Part shown: positions 23,050 through 33,860 of the stretch, one piece after another
Position numbering within the stretch: the stretch's first letter is position 1
How the letters are laid out: every line of letters starts with the position of its first letter
Source: Cladorhizidae sp. MBARI D1340-BT2
Lineage: Eukaryota > Porifera > Demospongiae > Poecilosclerida > Cladorhizidae
Assembly (NCBI GenBank): GCA_028752905.1
Contig: JAQNBH010000009.1
Coordinates: 31,663,442-31,727,441, forward strand
Length of the DNA stretch: 64,000 nucleotides
Reading direction: 5' to 3'
Made by a program: the position numbers and the translations under genes
The notes under the pieces: generated by a model
What the model saw: only the letters and a program-made list of their open reading frames with translations
Database searches by the model: none
Told to the model about the DNA's origin: nothing

Positions 23050-24590
23050 ATGCTGTATGACAACCTCATCAATGTCGTCACCACACGGTCACAAGATGCA
23101 GACGTGGAGCACCCCATCTCACCTGTCAATTACAAGGAAGCTGACTCTGATGTGACAGATTCATCAGGAGAGGAGGAAGAAGATGATGCACCAGCAGGCC
23201 AAGTGCAACTCAAGGAAGACATTCGGGAAGGTGCTTGCATCGAGGCCTACAACTCTGACTCAGCATCGTCTGACAACGAGCAATCACAGAAGGACAGCCC
23301 AGCCATGAAAAGAAAGGCACGAGCAAAGTATCTCAGTAGCAAGGCAAGTCACCCGTTGGACGTAGACATGACAGTATTCAGAAAAGATCAAGAACAAGAT
23401 GAAACACTACAGACATGTTGGGAGAAGACAGAGAATGATGACAGAGAATTTGTCAAACAAGACGATCTGTTATGGAGACTCACTACAGACCGACTGGGAG
23501 AGGAGACAACTCAGCTCTGTGTACCTAAGAAATACCGTTCCCTGGTGTTGTCACTGGCACATCGGCCAGGGCACCTAGGACGAGACCAAACCACTCAGAG
23601 AGTGCTCGACGACTACTTCTGGCCAGGAGTCTACGCTGACGTTCGTAAACTATGTCAAGCTTGCCCAGATTGTCAAAGAGCAGGCCGACAGTCACAACAA
23701 CCGGCACCCCTGCGTCCTCTTCCAGTGATAGATGTTCCATTCCAGAGGGTAGGCATGGATATGATTGGCCCACTCCCCAGGACAAATGCAGGCAACCAGT
23801 TTGTGCTAGTACTAATTGACTATGCCACCCGTGGCCTGAAGCTTTCCCACTCAGCGTTACAGATAGTCGAACCGTGGCCGACCAACTCATGGTCATGTTT
23901 GCTAGGACTGGTGTACCACACGAAATTTTAACAGATTGTGGGTCGAATTTCACCAGTCGCCTCATGAAAGAGCTGTACAATCTACTCGGAGTAAAAGGTA
24001 TCCAGACAACTCCCTACCATCCCCAGTGCAACGGTCTGGTAGAAAGATTCAACTCCACCCTTAAATCTATGATGAGAAAGACATTAAAAGCATGGCACGG
24101 TCAGTGGGACCTTGCAATACCTCACTTGCTCGGAGAGTATAGGAGAGCACCAAACGACAGCACCGGATTCACCCCATCTGAGTTGCTGCCAAATTGCGGG
24201 CCCTCTACAAACGATGAAGACACGGTGGACGGGCACAGCATCAACACCTGTGGACATAGTTACTTATGTCACAACGATCCAAGACCGATTGGAACAAATG
24301 CGAGAAGTAGCCAGAGAAAATGAGGAAGAAAAGAAAGTGGAACAGAAAGAGCGTTACGACAGGAAGGCACAACAACGTTCATTTCAGAAGGGTGATCTGG
24401 TTCTACTTCGAACACCGCCACTAGGCCCTAAATTACTCGCTGAATGGGAAGAGCCCTACACCGTCCTAAAGAAAGTCGATGAGACGACATACCAGATTCA
24501 CATGCCTGAACATCCACGAAGGAAGGTGCAACGACACATCAACCTCTTGAAAGAATTTCACTCACCTGTGGCAGCGTGCCTAGAGATGAC
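23050..24590 (+). pseudogene. Integrase, upstream position in pol
   Basis: An acidic linker (about 23100-23400) leads to an H2C2 zinc-binding domain (HRPGHLGRDQTTQRV, CQACPDCQ) at about 23560-23680. Then comes the catalytic core with VGMDMIGPLPR (first Asp), a frameshift near 23831, ILTDCGSNF (second Asp) and, exactly 35 residues on, the Glu of NGLVERFNS. A second frameshift lies near 24192. A GPY/F-like tail (KGDLVLLRTPPLGPKLLAEW, EEPYTVL, HINLLKEF) follows up to about 24560. The sequence is Ty3/Gypsy type and the D,D-35-E triad is present, but the two shifts break the frame. TDCG replaces the usual TDQG. Confidence 0.9.
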
Positions 24591-26119
24591 AGAGTTGATG
24601 GATGATGTCACTGTCAATCTAGAGGAGGAGGAGGGGGTGACCATCAGTACGACCGTAACAGCAGCAGAAGAACAGACGTTGAGTGAACTAGTAAGGAAAC
24701 ATGAGAAGTTAACAGGTGGTAAAGGTTACACAAAGGACACTGACATCAGGCTGGAGACGGGAGATGCTTATCCAATCAGTAGACTGCCCTGCAGGATAGA
24801 TCCTAACAAACTCCAACTCATGGACAAGGAGGTCAAAAAGTTGTTAGAGCTCGAGATAATACGACCGTCCAAGAGTCCGTGGGCAGCACCGGTATTACTG
24901 GTGAAAAAGAAGGATGGTGGAGTGCGCCTGTGCATAGACTATCGACGACTCAACGAAGTTACCAAAGCTGACCCATTTCCTCTACCTCGCATAGACGGGT
25001 TGCTGGATAAATTAGGCAGAGCTACTCATATTTCGACACTAGATCTCGAAAGAGGCTACCATCAAGTGCCGGTACATAGTGAGTCCATACCAAAGACAGC
25101 ATTCATAACTCCCAACGGCAAGTGGGAATATATCAGAATGCCATTCGGTCTGAAGAACGGACCATCAGTATTCCAACGACTGATGAACTCTATACTAACT
25201 GGCTGACCTTTCCGAATTTTCAGCCACCTATATCGACGACATATACATTTATAGCCAGAGTTTTAGCGACCACTGTACTCATCTGGATACAGTCTTCTCA
25301 CGACTAGAGGAGACTGGCTTAGTGATTAAACCAACTAAGTGTACGTTAGCAGCACCAGATTGCCTCTTCCTAGGACACAGAGTGGGTGCAGGACTCGTTC
25401 GTCCACAACAAGCCAGGGTGGAGGCCCTACTGAATTACCCACACCCGATTTAAAAAAAGGATTTGAGGTCCTTTCTCGGTTTGGCAAATTATTATAGACG
25501 ATTCATGCCTGGTTTCGGGTCTATGGCAATCCCGCTCACAGAGGCAACTCGCAAGCAAGCACCAGATCCAGTAGAATGGACGGAGAGCCGGTTAACTGCA
25601 TTCAAGGACATAAAAAGAAACCTAACAGAACACCCAGTACTCAGAAGTCCTGACATGGACAAGACATTCCTGCTGCACACAGACTTATCAGGTGTTGGGA
25701 TTGGGGCAGTGTTAACCCAAGTGGATGACAAGCAGACGGAACATCCAGTGGGATACTACTCGAGAAAACTGAGAGGGGCTGAACACCGCTATACAGTCAC
25801 CGAACAAGAGTGCCTGGCAGTGATTGAAGCTGTCAAACATTTTCGTGTTTACCTATCAGGAGCTCGCTTCACGATATGTACTGACCACAGCAGCCTCAAA
25901 TACCTCGACAGGATGAAAGATGAGAATGGGAGGCTCGCCCGGTGGTCCATGGCACTCCAACCGTACTTATACGATATTGTTCACCGCCCCACGACTGACA
26001 ACAAGAATGCCGACGGGATGTCTCGCCAGTCTTGGCCTATGACAGAGTCCAGTCTTGTGACAGAGAAAGACCCTACCAACACTGTCCTCGGAGAACCAGA
26101 GAGGGGTGTCACAGGGTGA
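24591..26119 (+). pseudogene. Reverse transcriptase and RNase H, downstream of integrase
   Basis: Same frame as the integrase tail. LETGDAYPISRLPCRIDPNK begins the RT near 24755, followed by PSKSPWAAPVLLVKKKDGGV, RLCIDYRRLNEVT, ISTLDLERGYHQVPV and MPFGLKNGPSVFQRLMN. A +1 shift at 25202 moves into the frame with the catalytic YIDDIYIYS near 25240. After a stop near 25452 the frame continues with RSFLGLANYYRRFMPGF and RNase H (LHTDLSGVGIGAVL, TVTEQECLAVIEAVKHF, CTDHSSLKYL). It ends at 26119, 13 bases inside the 3' LTR. The fold and motifs are Ty3/Gypsy, not copia. Confidence 0.92.
26098..26106 (+). promoter_or_regulatory. Polypurine tract
   Basis: AGAGAGGGG immediately precedes the TGTCAC start of the 3' LTR, the expected place for the plus-strand primer. 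Confidence 0.75.
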
Positions 26120-26406
26120 CCTCCAAACTCATTAAACAATAACTGTAGTTAACACTTATCATGTGTAAATGATATTCATTACAAACCCACTACATGTCAA
26201 GGCAGAGTGCTGGTCATATAAACCAGTTAATCATTGGAGTTCATTGCGAATGCAGTTGAGTATATAGTTGACTTTTGTGTTGTTGAGCATAAGACTTTAA
26301 TTATAACCATACTTCATGGAACAGTGATTCTTGGTAGCTAAGCATTGGCAGCATACCAACTAGTGTTTGAGTAGTGCCAGGGTAATAGAGTGGTTACCTG
26401 TGGACA
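26107..26406 (+). repeat. 3' LTR
   Basis: 300 bases, TGTCAC...GGACA. A shorter variant of the 5' LTR. Confidence 0.95.
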
Positions 26407-27480
26407 CCAGCGCTTAACAGCTTATTGGAGACTAAACATCGAGAGGCTTAACATCCAAATTTAATGGTATATCATGGTAAGGTCTTCTGCTGGATGTCTA
26501 TAATAGCTATGTAGCTATGACAATAACAAACAAACCTTGTAAAACAGTTGTATATAACTCTCTTTCAATACAGCACTAGTGCCTGTGACAAGGCTATAGC
26601 TATGATCCACTAGAGCTGCTGCACTGTGGAAATCCACAGATAAGAACTTGCTGATTAGGTACTAAGTTTCCTGAGCAGCTAGGCTAGTTACACAACTTAG
26701 TTGAGGAGCTATATAGGGTTTTCAAAGGAGCCATCGTATGCCCGGAGAAAGCACCAACTACAAATCCCAGCTATAGCTGGCTAGGCTTGTACACAGGTGA
26801 AAATTCACCGGATTACAAAGTTTCTAGGAGGCACCACTATGCAACTTGGGATGCAATTTCTATAGAGCACTCAAGCATGACAAAGCTATTGCTACAAACC
26901 ACAGCTGTAGGCACTGCACCATGATTAGGAAGGAAGTCCCATCAAATTTCCAAAATTACCCACAGTTTTTTAAGGACCCCTTGGGCACACTTGTGGCAGT
27001 GGGGGGGGGGGGGGGGGGGGGGGGGGGGGAGCATGCTAATTACGAGCGATCGTATAATATAATATATAGTCTCAGAGATGGATGGGATGTAACCCCTCTG
27101 AAGAGGCTTTCTTCAGGTTTGAAAAAAAAACTTGACTCTTTGCCCCAGGCTATTAAATTTGGCGACTACGACTAAATTTTTCCCCTTCCTAACATCAAGA
27201 CATGCGGGCATACAATCACTTGCCCCTCTCGCTGATGGGCTCGTTCTCAATCTCCTCTGTTGGCTCTCCACTCTGAGCCTTAGTAAGAGATGATACCTGG
27301 AACAGCTTCCTCCTTCTCTCTCGAACAGTGCCCCGAATCTTTCTTTCTCGACAAGCTTGCCGTTTAAAAAAAATCATCTTGGCTCCTAGGAAAATAAAAT
27401 ATTTGCTACGTTGTCGTTCCCAGCGTAAGATTCCTCCTGGAGTGGTTGTGTTAGCGGAGTTAGCAGAAGTGCTGTAGTGT
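26407..27480. other. Intergenic upstream of the rabphilin-like gene
   Basis: Mostly unique sequence with no recognisable coding. A run of 29 G lies at 27001-27029. Confidence 0.5.
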
Positions 27481-27489
27481 CATGTTTTC

Positions 27490-27792
27490 ATAACTCCGCT
27501 AGGATTGGGGTGACTGTGCGGGCGTGAGCGAGTGACTGTGCGTGCGCGCGGAGACAAGTCCTGCATAAAACAGACAGTCTAGCGTTAGTTACTAAGTAGG
27601 AGCATATTTGTTGTCTGATTAGAGTCTACTTCTACCCCATTGTCCCTACTAAATTGTTGTCAGTTGCTGTGTTTTTTTGTTGTTATTGGTGTTGTTTTGC
27701 TAGGTCAATAGCTACCTTATCACAAGTATGTATTAAGCCAGGTATAGGTAACTAAGATTTGGTTTTATGTGTAGAGTTCAGCATTGAAGGTC
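27490..27792 (+). promoter_or_regulatory. Probable promoter and 5' UTR
   Basis: A locally CpG-rich patch (27505-27555) contains two copies of TGACTGTGCG(G/T)GCG 22 bases apart and a TATA-like CATAAAA at 27564-27570. A possible 49-base 5' UTR intron (GTATGT at 27726 to TAG at 27774) ends just before the ATG. Placement is inferred from composition and position only. Confidence 0.3.
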
Positions 27793-30700
27793 ATGGCGAA
27801 AGTTATGGGATTGATGGGATCTAGTGAACCTTTTTCTCTGTTTCCACCCAGTGACCGAGAGTTGGCCCTAAGAGCACAGTAAGTCTACCTCATCAGATAA
27901 TTCTGTCACTTGTATCAGAAGTACTGAGTTGAGGTAATGGGGTGGGGTGGGGGGGGGTTATGGGAGGGCGGGACTTATATGTGAAAACAAAACATGTCCT
28001 AGGAAATAGCAAAACTTAATTTGATTGGTCGGTGTCATGGATGTGTTATAAATATACAGTAGAATATAGTGTACCATAGCAGGTTAACTTTACTTAGTTT
28101 GTAGTCAGCATGGATTATGTGCGTCCTCAAATCGCATTATATACAAGCATGCATGATTACAGTATTGAGCTGCCTTTCAATTGTTTCTGTGAACTGTAAT
28201 AATTTTGCAGCATCCATATGCTCCTTTTTTTAAATAAAACTATATAATGTGGTTTGTGAGGTGTGGGCAGGTCATGGCAATCTGTTGTGTGTTTTATTGT
28301 TCTTTTAAGAAAAAACTTTTTTTTTACAAATTCTATTCACTTGTTGCAAAATGAAAATGCAACTCAGTGCTATGTGAGGTTGAAAATGACTAGTTTCCGA
28401 TGATGTCATTCAAGGAGAGACATTGTATGAATGGTGTAATAGCAGTAACCAGAGCTTCTTCAAGATCATGTTCCAGCAGCTTTGACTCTGCCATAGCTAA
28501 GGACCATCCTATGACTTTAGCTTTCACTTCACTTCCCCTCCTATGTATATACCTATGTAAAATTGTGTTGCTGTAATAAAATTTCAAAAAAAAAATCCGG
28601 ACCTTTTATGGTATTAATACAATCAAAACAAATTCTTGTTGTAACTTGAAAAATTCTTTTACTGCTGTTTTAGCGCTATAATAATTATGGTTCTGGTTAT
28701 TTAATAATGTTCCTAAAATTATATATTCTGTGCAGTGTTTGGTATGAAAATGCATTCTGAAGTCCAGTATCATGACCATCATGAGAGAGTGGTCTATATA
28801 GTGAGAGAGAAATATTGCAATGATCTATATATTTATGCAGTGAAAGAGAATATATATTGGAGAGAAATGGAATTGTTCTGTCCTTGTAACCAGACAAGAC
28901 ACAGAATTTGTAGGAACCATTGTGTTGTGTAGTTAAGCTGTGGGTAGATGACAGGAACTTTAGAAACAAAGCCAATACTGCACAAAGGGCATGAAAGGCA
29001 ATATACACAAACAAGTGTGGCTATACTTGACAAGTTATTGATATCGGCAGTGTTCAAATTATAATAACCAGCTTTAGTTGTAATGACGATTATTTTTTAC
29101 AAGTAGTCTATTAAGATATATTGTTTTAATGTTTGTTTGTTATTCTGTTTAATATAAAAAGTATATAAATACAGAATAATGTATATATAATATATATTGA
29201 CTCTTTGGGGACTTGGCTATATCTGTTGAGGCTAGCCACAGGAACAAAAGTATTTTAAAAACAAGCGGATTGACTTGTCTATAAATTTTAAAAAAATTTA
29301 AAAAAAGGAATCCATGTTTGCCATTTAGAATCATGTACACCAATCATTTTAAACAGAAATATGATATTGGGCATTATGAATCATGTACACCAATCATCAT
29401 TTCTACTGACCTTAAATGGTCGTCCAATTATTGTGGGTACAGTCTTTTTTTCCTTTCAATTCAATCCAATATAATCCAATATAGTTGTTTGTTAAATAAA
29501 ACATGTTTCAACTTTTTGTTTCTTTGTTTGTTTGCGTGTTTTGTTGATTTTATATTCATAATTCTGTCAACGAACTCTCTGTTGACATTGTGTAGATACA
29601 ATCACTTTCTTGATAATCCATTAAAAAATCTATTGTAGTTGAATGGTGGAGAACTACCTTACAGTCAAACACGAAAATCCAACTTCAAGCTTCTGGGCCT
29701 CCAGCACTCTTTTTCTAACTTGTTCCTTCCACAAATCAGCGCATTATCCCATTGATTGTACCCATACAGGTCAGTTACAGCCTTCTTCGAGGACTTGGTA
29801 GCAGAAACCACCACAAGTCAAACAATGGAAGTTTTGTTAGAGGATCAGCTACAGTCTCCAGGACTTGGTAACAGTTTCCCAGGAACATGAACTCTACAAA
29901 TCAGCAGCTTAATTAAGGGCGGGTCATTTGGTCTTGCTTATAACACAGCACATGAGCCATCATTTCATTGGCTTTTCTTCTGCAATCAAAAAACAGATTA
30001 GTTGTGGACATGTTTGAACATTTGGAGTCTTCATAAAATAAAAATGGTATATATAAGACAGAAAACAGAGGTCGGTATATAAGATATATTGATCCCTGAA
30101 GATCATTTTCAAGCTTTTTTAAGTTCTTAGTCTGCTGGTTTACTACCTTAGCAAGTGATCCAAAACACATTAGAAGTGTTTTCGGAGATCATAGTAACTG
30201 AAACCATAGATAGGGAAACCATAGATAGGCTGCAGAAAAGCAGTCAAAATGAGTTTGATGTGTTCGATGTGAGCTTTGGTTTAATAGCTATTCGCCATTT
30301 TATAGTATACATCGAAACATTCCCTGAAGTGAAACAGGTTTTCTGGTGGTTATGGCCAATATTCTGCTAACAATTGCTCTTGGCATGACATATTAGCACT
30401 GTTAAATAAGAGAACTCTCTTTTGTAGCCACCTTCTTTCTCAGTGCAGTCTATATACGTGCTGGCTTTCTTTACTTGATGTGGAAAGAACTAGAGAGAGA
30501 GTAAGAGAGTATTTGAGTAAATGCTTATTTTTATTTCCTCTCACCTAGTAGTGTTTGGTGATAAAGGCAAGCTTTAACAGAATGTAAAATCAAATGATTG
30601 TGACAAAATACTGCCACAGTACGGAACTCTAGGGTGCAATATGTGTAATGTGAGTTTTTATTTTATTTCTTCACAGAATAAAGATTGGGTGGTCGACACA

Positions 30701-33020
30701 CTCTAGTGACTCTTATGTCTATCATCAGCATGGGCTGACTGACCACGAGGTCAAGTTGATTCAGGAGGTGGTGGAAAAGGCACAAGAAATTGAACGCATG
30801 GAAGAGATAAGAATTGGGTCAGTACAATCATAAGTCGTTCGTTTGTATAAAAGTATATCAAAGAATATTTAAGGATGAAAAATAGACACACATGCATGAA
30901 TTATTTGGTGAGCAAAGCAACTCCTCACCAAAGAGTTGAAGGAGAACGTTTGTATTGCCACACATGGCCATATATACATATCTAGTATCAGCCACATGTT
31001 CATTCTAAAATGGTTCACCAACTTAAATAAAGCAGGCCTGCATAAATAAGGAGATGATCTCTTAGTGGGAAAAAAGATCCAAGACAAAACTACCCTTGCA
31101 GATTAGAAGACTGAGGGGAGAAAAATGGCGGCACTGGGGTTAGACGAGGCTGTATAGCCACACAATTCCTCAACATGAGGTGGATTTGTCACGAGGAAAT
31201 GAAAACATATTGCGCTTGACAAGGTAAAAACACAATTCCTCGCATGTCCCACCATTTGTTACTGCCTCCTAGGAGAGCACACACAAGAGAGAATTGGCTA
31301 TGTGTGTGGTATATAGGGGAACAATAACAACTGCATACAATCAATGGAGGAGAGATAAGAGAATATAACTGAACACACAAACAGATCAAGAATGCAAAAC
31401 ATCTTAAACAAAATATTTGAAGGTACTGTCAGCTATTCCTGTCAGTCAGCAAGTACAACTCAAGTGTCTGCAGTTCTTGTCAGCTTCAACATAGTCTTCC
31501 CTTTTCAGGGAAATTCCTATCATCCACAAGCAATTCCTGATGACCTCACTCTTAGTGTGCTACTCATCCTTAGGGGAAGCTTGTTTCCAAGTACATAGTC
31601 CTAACCAAATCTTCCTCCCTGGCCATGTTTCACTCATTCATTTCTTTTTCATAGCCAGTCCACTCTATTGCAGTACTTAAGTTGTGTAACCTTGCATAGG
31701 TTGGACATCGGGGGGGAAAATCTGGCAAGTTGCTGCAGCTCAGTAAGCAATAACTTGCATTCATTTCTAGTTTAATGTCATGTGACAAGTAACAGTAAGA
31801 GTCAAGGATGCCTTCTTCATGTCAATATGCAAGATAGCTTTACAACATAATAGTAAACAAATACTGGAATCTGCTAGTTTGCTTAGCTGTCATTTTAGCG
31901 CTGGTGCCAATTTTCATAGGTCTAGTATGTCAGGTATTGAATTTCAGCGGAGTACTTCATCTAAATCCTAAAGCACTTACTGCCTTTAGCTATATGGCTA
32001 CCCACTTTTTTTAGCCTTTTTTTAGCCTTTTTTCCCCGTCCAAATCAATGATGATGACGGTCGCTGCCATTTCATCAACTGCAGTTTTTTCCTGTAGATA
32101 GATACAGCCTTGCTAGCCAACAGCTTGACTTAGATTTCACTGTATGAGTCCAAGCTTTTTCGTAATGGCTGCAATGTTGCATTGTTTGTGTGGATATATC
32201 TGCAATGTGACAATTATATACGATGTATCCGATTATTCTTGTTGCACTAGGAGGACTTGAAAAAAGGGGGTATGATTCTGAGCATTAAAAAATATCGACA
32301 TCCATCTTACATCTTATGCAATTATTAATGCTGCACAAGTAAACTACCATGCATGCCCCTACAAACACCGATTAACTGTGCCCTTCCCTGTTGAGAAACT
32401 TATGTGAAATCCCACATTACTGCATGGCGTTTCACATATGTAGGCTACTGATGCTGAAGCACAAGCAGATGATCGAAAACTGTCGAGGAGATGGAGTGTC
32501 CACTTGCCATATTTGTGATCATGACTTCACTCATCAGAGGTCGAGTCAGTCAGACCCAATCCAGCACTGCCATGACTGCTGCATGGTGAGTCAAGGATGT
32601 GACTCTGACATGCTCTTTGGCTCTTTGGCCTCTGTCATTTTGCTATATTTGTGTTTCTTCATCTTGTAGGTGATATGCCGTCGGTGTGAAATTAAGAACC
32701 CTCGCAAGATCCCTGGTGGGGATGAGCACACACTCTGCGTGGTGTGCTATGAGGAACGAGAGGTAGGATTGTAACACGAGGAAAGACTGGCTTGTTTTCA
32801 TGTTTTACAAGTGATTATGGCGAGCCATGTGCTGCAACGGTATACACAGTGTTGCAGTTACTGAAGCACTAAATATGATTTTGAAGTTGTTATTGCATAC
32901 TCTACTGCATTTGTCTGCTTGCAGCTGTGGAAGAAAAGTGGTGCATGGCTGGTGCATTCTGTTCCTCACATGTCCATCTCTTATGAGGAATTGGAAGACA
33001 TTCAACAGCAGCGGATAAAG
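27793..33020 (+). CDS. Rabphilin-like exons 1-5: Rab-binding domain
   Basis: Exon 1 encodes the N-terminus to ALRA. Exon 2 holds the long first helix (DHEVKLIQEVVEKAQEIERM, then EEIRIG). Exons 3 and 4 hold the eight zinc ligands as four CX2C pairs: Cys 97/100, 118/121, 126/129 and 146/149. Exon 5 has WKKSGAW at residues 156-162, the equivalent of the WKRSGAW motif that rabphilin and Noc2 use against Rab3/Rab27. All ligands are present, so zinc and Rab binding are expected to be conserved. Introns 3 and 4 are short (84 and 162 bases), introns 1 and 2 long (2.8 and 1.6 kb). Confidence 0.9.
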
Positions 33021-33822
33021 GTTACTATGAACACACATACATATCACATCCAAGTTATTGTGCTCAGCTGTTGTGGATGTTTTTAATACAAGGCTATTAG
33101 TATACCTCTGCATATCACTCCACTAAGTCTAATGGACCACGCTTTCCTTAGAAAAGACAAGCTTTGCAATGAGGAAGCACTCAATTTGTTCTGTGCATGT
33201 CTGCCAACTAATGGTCATGATAATAAAATTAGCTTTGTACTCGACTTAGTTTAATTACTGACAGCTAGACAGCATGCCTTCTTGAAGTTGCCAATTCTGT
33301 GGGGAACTTTGTATTTTACCAAGGGCAGCTTGTGACCTTTGCACTGATGTCAGCCACCCATGTAGTCCATCTTGCTGCCTTCCAGGAACTACTAATATTT
33401 GATTGCAATCACCACCCCCACCCCCTAGCCTATGATTTTGTTTAATTTCCCCCTTCCCTTCCCCCCCCCTCTCCCCAGTCCCCAGTCATTGGAAAACATA
33501 GCAACAGTGCCATGAACACCTTAAAACTTCCTATGGAATCAATACTTTATAGAAGGCTTCATTCCTCATTATATACTATCAATGCATCAACACCTTCAAA
33601 ACTTCCCATGGAGTCAACACTTTAGAAGGTTTCACATCAAAAAGGGTCTTGGCACTCACTACCTATCTCGGGCCCACTATCCCCCTTGTAATTTTTGGGG
33701 GCACAGTTGGTTCCCTCTATCTAATTATCTATCTATTTTTCTATCTATCTATCCATCTATCTATCTATCTATCTATCTATCCATCCATCTATCCATCCAT
33801 CCATCCATCCATCCATCCATCC

Positions 33823-33860
<38 letters not shown>

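Larger units (their letters stand above)
20865..26406 (+). mobile_element. Full-length Gmr1-like Ty3/Gypsy LTR retrotransposon
   Basis: 5.54-kb element with direct repeats at both ends, primer-binding site, gag-protease, pol and polypurine tract, all on the + strand. Domain order is gag, protease, integrase (H2C2, DDE, GPY/F-like), reverse transcriptase, RNase H. Ordinary Ty3/Gypsy elements have integrase last. Gypsy-type sequences in the copia order are described as the Gmr1 group, first from cod and other deuterostomes. Flanks are TCAGC and CCAGC, four of five identical, consistent with an aged 5-bp target duplication. Lesions: 1-base shifts near 23831, 24192 and 25202, and a stop at about 25452. 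The stop at 23032 could be a natural gag/pol boundary. The copy is defective, though only mildly so. Confidence 0.93.
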
